A stretch of 64,000 bases of DNA from JAGIBJ01 sp032119595 (GTDB lineage: Bacteria > Actinomycetota > Thermoleophilia > Solirubrobacterales > Solirubrobacteraceae): NCBI GenBank assembly GCA_032119595.1, contig JAUMBQ010000005.1, forward strand, positions 280,049 to 344,048. The letters are read 5' to 3'. Position 1 is the stretch's first letter, and each line of letters starts with the position of its first letter. Shown here piece by piece: positions 60,609-64,000 of this stretch. A program made the translations under genes and the position numbers. Below the pieces are notes generated by a model, which was given only the letters and a program-made list of their open reading frames with translations, had not been told where the DNA came from and searched no databases.

Positions 60609-61091
60609 TTAGATGCCGACGTCGATCTTGTTGATCTTGAGCTTGCGCGGCTCACCCTTGGGCAGGATGACCGTGACGACGGCGCCGAGCTTGTGGCCCA
60701 GGAGGGCCTTGCCGACGGGCGACTCGTTGGAGAGTTTGCCCTCGCCGGGCGCGGCTTCGGCGGAGCCGACGATGGTGTACTTCTGCGCCTTGCCCGTGCC
60801 CTCGTCGGTGAAGTCGACGGTCGCGCCGACCTGGACGACGTCCGTCTGCACGTCGTCGTGATCGACGACCGTGGCCGAGCGGATGCGGTCCTGCAGCTGA
60901 ATGATGCGCGACTCGATCTGCGCCTGCTCGTTCTTGGCGTCGTCGTACTCGGAGTTCTCCGAGATGTCGCCGAAGTCGCGAGCCTCCTTGATGCGATCGG
61001 CGACCTGGCGACGACCTTCGGACTCGAGGTGCTCGAGTTCGGCGGTGAGCTTCTGGAGACCGTCGCGGGTGAGGATGACGTCGCGAGACAT
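60609..61091 (-). CDS. greA: Transcription elongation factor GreA
   Basis: 160 residues from ATG 61091. The N-terminal coiled coil carries the acidic tip in FGDISENSEYDDAK. The C-terminal FKBP-like domain has DEGTGKAQKYTIVGSAEA, SNESPVGKALLGHK and VTVILPKGEPRKLKI. It enters the RNAP secondary channel and stimulates cleavage of backtracked RNA. Operon greA-lysS-methyltransferase. Confidence 0.96.
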   Translation of the reverse strand: MSRDVILTRDGLQKLTAELEHLESEGRRQVADRIKEARDFGDISENSEYDDAKNEQAQIESRIIQLQDRIRSATVVDHDDVQTDVVQVGATVDFTDEGTGKAQKYTIVGSAEAAPGEGKLSNESPVGKALLGHKLGAVVTVILPKGEPRKLKINKIDVGI

Positions 61092-61269
61092 GAGGACTAC
61101 TTGATCGTTTGTCTGAGCGGGGGACCGGGCGAACCCAGGGCGGCCACGAGGGCTTTGGCCCCGCGGCGAGCGGGGGAGCATAGCAAGGTGCCGGGCGTCA
61201 CCCTGCCACTGTCCTAGACGCTCGTTGGACGGCGAGCGAGCAGGCCAGAGTCGGCGGCGTTTGTCCTGC

Positions 61270-62373
61270 TCAGGCGGGGGTCGGCACGGCGCGCAACGTC
61301 GAGCCGAGCACGCCGAGTTCGTCCACCGGAGCCGGGTCCGGCACGGCCTCGAGGATCGCTGTGCGCGCTTCTTCGATCGACGTCGCGCGCTGGAGCGTGT
61401 TCTGCAGCGCGTGGCCGTCGCCGAGGGTCTCGACGTACCAGGGGTAGAACTTGCGCAGGTAGCCGGTGGCGCGCGCCTCGCCGAGGTGAGAGACGGCCTG
61501 GTCCATGACCCAGAGCAGCTCGCCGGCGATCTCCGGGCGGGAGGGGTCGCCCTCGCGCAGGCCGAGCACGCGCGCGAAGAGCCACGGGTCACCGAGGGCG
61601 CCGCGGGCGAGCATGATCGCTTCCGCGCCCGTCTGGTGCCACGCGTTCGTGATCCATTCCGGGTCGTTCATGCCGCCGGAGAGGATCACGGGCACGGGCA
61701 ACTCTTCGACCAGTTTGGCGGCCAATTCCAGATCGGGCTCGCCCTTGTGCTGCACCTGCGCCGAGCGCGGGTGGAACGTGATTGCTTTCACGTCGGCCTC
61801 TTCGACCAGGCGGGCGGCGAGCGTGTAGCCGTCGGCCTCGCCCTTCTTCACGCCCGAGCGGAGCTTGACGGTGACGGGCAGGCCGGAGCCTTCGCCAGCA
61901 GCCTTGGCGACGGCCACCGCGGTGTCGGGATCTTTGAGCATCGCGGCGCCCGCGCCGGAGCCCATGATCTTGGGCACCGGGCAGCCCATGTTGAGGTCGA
62001 TCACGTCGGGGCGAGCGTGCTCGGCGACGTAGGCCGCGGCCGACCGCATCACCTCGACGTCCTGCCCGAAGAGCTGGATCGCCAACGGGCCTCCCCCGCG
62101 CTCACGCTCGTCGACGCGCAGCAGTTCGGTGCAGGTCTTCTCGTTGCGATAGTGGATCGCGAAGCTCGAGACCATCTCGCTGACGGTCATCCCCGCCCCG
62201 TGGCGCTGGGCCTGGAAGCGCACGAACCAGTTCCCGATTCCGGCCAGCGGGGCCAGCAGGACGCGGTTCGGCACGTCGAGGCCGGCGAGCTGCCAGGTGT
62301 CGTGGAGTGAGCGGGTCGGAGCGGCCGGCGCGGCGCCGGCGGGATCGTTGGCCTGCGAGGTCATCACGTTCAA
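61270..62373 (-). CDS. dus: tRNA-dihydrouridine synthase
   Basis: 367 residues; ATG 62373 or 62364 can start it. FMN-barrel motifs: LLAPLAGIGNWFVR, IQLFGQDVEVM, DLNMGCPVPKIMGSGAGAA with the catalytic Cys, TFHPRSAQ and EAIMLARGALGDPW. Reduces uridine in tRNA. The order dus-(greA)-lysS recalls Bacillus dusB-lysS. The class (DusB-like) is likely but not certain. Confidence 0.93.
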   Translation of the reverse strand: MNVMTSQANDPAGAAPAAPTRSLHDTWQLAGLDVPNRVLLAPLAGIGNWFVRFQAQRHGAGMTVSEMVSSFAIHYRNEKTCTELLRVDERERGGGPLAIQLFGQDVEVMRSAAAYVAEHARPDVIDLNMGCPVPKIMGSGAGAAMLKDPDTAVAVAKAAGEGSGLPVTVKLRSGVKKGEADGYTLAARLVEEADVKAITFHPRSAQVQHKGEPDLELAAKLVEELPVPVILSGGMNDPEWITNAWHQTGAEAIMLARGALGDPWLFARVLGLREGDPSRPEIAGELLWVMDQAVSHLGEARATGYLRKFYPWYVETLGDGHALQNTLQRATSIEEARTAILEAVPDPAPVDELGVLGSTLRAVPTPA

Positions 62374-62457
62374 GGGTACGGAGCCCGCGCGGCCGGCGGC
62401 CAGCTCAGCGCTGGCCGGTCACTCAGCGCCGGCCGGCCGCTCCACGCCGACCGGAGC

Positions 62458-62837
62458 GTGAACGGCCAAAATCTGTCGTCAGAGCAACAACAAATGGCCG
62501 CTCACCGCTGGCCGGGCCGCTCACCGCCGGCCGGCCGCTCAACGCCGGTCGGGGCGTGAACGGCCAAAATCTGTCGTCAGAGCAACAACAAATGGCCGCT
62601 CACCGCTGGCTGGCCGGTGGCTCAGCGCTGGCCGGTGACTCAGCGCCGGCCGGCCGCTCCACGCCGGCCGGGGGTGAACGGCCAAAATCTGTCGTCAGGG
62701 CAACAACAAATGGCCGCTCACCGCTGGCCGGCAGCTCAACGCTGGCCGGCAGCTCAACGCCGGCCGGGGCGCTCAACGCCGGCCGGGGCGTGAACGGCCA
62801 AAATCTGTCGTCAGGGCAACAACAAATGGCCGCTCAC
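62458..62837 (+). repeat. Array of four 48-bp imperfect palindromes with GC-rich spacers
   Basis: Copies at 62458-62505, 62556-62603, 62674-62721 and 62790-62837. Spacers of 50-70 bp are built from a degenerate 15-bp unit like GCTCAACGCCGGCCG. All copies have the same orientation and differ at one or two bases (AGAGCA versus AGGGCA at the centre). It lies upstream of dus and downstream of the DUF559 gene. This is not a CRISPR: the spacers are repetitive and no cas gene is present. Confidence 0.9.
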
Positions 62838-62896
62838 CGCTGGCGGGGACGCTGCGGGTTGGTTGGGGCTCAGCGCCGGCCCGGGGCGGGGGGGGT

Positions 62897-63799
62897 TCAG
62901 CGCTGGTCGCGGTCCGGTGGTTCGGCTGCGGCGAGCAGGAGGTGGGGACGGTCGTAGACGTCGCCGGACGGAACCCGACTCACGGACCATCCCGCGTCTT
63001 CCCACGCGGCCTGCTTTTTCGCGTCGCGCTCCGGGAATTGGTGGTACTGGGGCCCGTCGACTTCGAGGATGTGCTTTTCGTTGAACCAGGCGAAATCGGC
63101 CTCCTCGCCGGCGATGTACACGTTGTGGGCCGGAGGGGCGATCCCGGCTTCCGCGAAGAGTGAAAGCGCCAGACCCTCGGCGTCGCTCTTGGAGCGGCCT
63201 AGGCCGAGCGGGCCGTAAAGATCGACCAAGGACTTCATCCGCGCGACCCCGCGCTCGCCGTAGTGCTGTGCGTGGCAGGCCCGAAGCGCGGTCGGCGTGG
63301 CGAGCTTCTTTCGCAACACATCGCGGATAAGGCGGTTCGCAGCTGGCTCGCCTATGCGGGCGATCAGATCGAGGGTGGTTCTCGGCACGCTGATGGTCGG
63401 GATCCCATCGGCGTCGATGACCTCATTGGGAAGAATGATTGCCCTTCGCACGTGAAGTGACCCGATCCGTCCGGGCTTCGGCGCGATGCGAAGGGTCGAC
63501 CCGCTGCCGTTGCGGACCGCCGTGGTCGGCATCCGGTCGGGCCGTTCCCGCATCGTGAGGAGCGAAGCCGCGCTCCAGTCAGCGACGAACGTCCCCGGGG
63601 CGGTGAGCGTCGCGGCCTTCCAGAGCTGCCAGTCGGTCGGCGGTCCATGACCGCTGACGAAGACGCCGTTGTGAACCTCGCGCATGGGCGCTACCGCGTG
63701 GCGGATCACGCCCGGCGAACAGTCCGCTTCCTCCATCTGCCAGACGGCCGCAACGCCACGGTTCGCTTCCAGCAACTCTTCCACCCGCAAATCTCCCAT
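62897..63799 (-). CDS. DUF559-type nuclease-fold protein, AbiEi-like N-terminus
   Basis: 300 residues from ATG 63799. The N-terminal ~100 residues (REVHNGVFVSGHGPPTDWQL, FVADWSAASLL) resemble AbiEi-antitoxin-like winged-helix proteins. The C-terminus has the Vsr/DUF559 endonuclease-like core, ADFAWFNEKHILEVDGPQYH with acidic residues on adjacent strands. Such proteins are numerous in Solirubrobacterales, usually without a partner toxin. Role unknown. It lies inside the repeat-rich end of the window. Confidence 0.75.
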   Translation of the reverse strand: MGDLRVEELLEANRGVAAVWQMEEADCSPGVIRHAVAPMREVHNGVFVSGHGPPTDWQLWKAATLTAPGTFVADWSAASLLTMRERPDRMPTTAVRNGSGSTLRIAPKPGRIGSLHVRRAIILPNEVIDADGIPTISVPRTTLDLIARIGEPAANRLIRDVLRKKLATPTALRACHAQHYGERGVARMKSLVDLYGPLGLGRSKSDAEGLALSLFAEAGIAPPAHNVYIAGEEADFAWFNEKHILEVDGPQYHQFPERDAKKQAAWEDAGWSVSRVPSGDVYDRPHLLLAAAEPPDRDQR

Positions 63800-63913
63800 A
63801 TCTATGAAGAGGGTTCGAGCCGCGGAAATTCGCCCCCCTCGATGGACTCCAAACGCGCCAGAACATGCCGCGAGCCACCCAACGCCGACCAGCCGCTCAA
63901 CGCCGGCCGGGGC

Positions 63914-63961
63914 GTGAACGGCCAAAATCTGTCGTCAGGACAACAACAAATAGCCGCTCAC
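63914..63961 (+). repeat. 48-bp imperfect palindrome at the right edge
   Basis: One copy with TAGCCGCTCAC at its end instead of TGGCCGCTCAC. It is followed to the window end by degenerate 15-bp units (CGCTCAACGCCAGCC). The array probably continues beyond the window. Confidence 0.88.
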
Positions 63962-64000
63962 CGCCGGCCAGCCGCTCAACGCCAGCCGGCCGCTCAACGC

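Noticed and set aside
62458..62837. Regularly spaced 48-bp repeats looking like a CRISPR array
   Set aside because: The spacers are low-complexity, related to one another, and of uneven length. Repeats are also found singly at other sites, and no cas gene is present.

Overview
The window looks like chromosome of a high-GC, Gram-positive-type actinobacterium, most likely class Thermoleophilia (Solirubrobacterales or a relative). This is inferred from gene content and codon bias; no 16S rRNA gene is present. On the minus strand it keeps a Bacillus-like ancestral order (dus, greA, lysS, clpC, disA, carD, ispD, ispF, cysS, rlmB, a sigH-type sigma factor) together with actinobacterial traits: CarD, Tat and lipoprotein export, many GTG starts and very GC-rich wobble positions. 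It is mostly core genome. No transposase, phage or CRISPR gene was seen.

Layout. 1-7.1 kb: end of a degenerate EAL protein, a pabB-pabC fusion, topoisomerase III and a penicillin-binding protein. 7.1-8.1 kb: a gene-free block of structured repeats. 8.1-13.6 kb: small secreted and unknown proteins, an FHA protein, a ParA ATPase, an L,D-transpeptidase and a SatD-like protein. 13.7-18.2 kb: lysA-hom-thrC-thrB operon. 18.2-20.7 kb: zinc/manganese-type ABC importer with two permeases. 20.7-23.8 kb: lgt and two wall hydrolases, the second behind a c-di-AMP riboswitch. 24.3-34.2 kb: cell-wall-binding lipoprotein, enolase-like protein, glycosidase-like protein, hydroxyacyl-CoA dehydrogenase, CNNM-type protein, BtuF-like protein, rhomboid, tRNA-Thr and FKBP. 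34.8-38.5 kb: sigH, rlmB, cysS. 38.6-51.0 kb: flavin oxidoreductases, two GT-C membrane proteins, ispF, a PHP phosphatase, an ABC1 kinase, TetR and two methyltransferases. 51.0-62.4 kb: ispD-carD-disA, clpC, lysS, greA, dus. 62.4-64 kb: repeat array and a DUF559 protein.

Connections. DisA makes c-di-AMP, and the NlpC/P60 gene about 30 kb away carries a ydaO-type c-di-AMP riboswitch, so signal source and a cell-wall target lie in one window. IspD and IspF supply the MEP isoprenoid pathway. LysA, Hom, ThrC and ThrB split the aspartate pathway to lysine and threonine.

Most unusual points. (1) carD and ispD have no in-frame ATG, GTG or TTG before conserved coding sequence; both appear to start at ATT, and carD has a well-placed Shine-Dalgarno sequence. 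(2) Five large hairpin elements just 3' of genes share an 18-nt apex, keep paired stems by compensatory changes, and all point the same way relative to the upstream gene. (3) At least twelve copies of a 48-bp palindrome lie in intergenic DNA, and all ten asymmetric copies have the same orientation. (4) A 34-codon ORF is fused by ATGA overlaps on both sides inside the metal-transporter operon.
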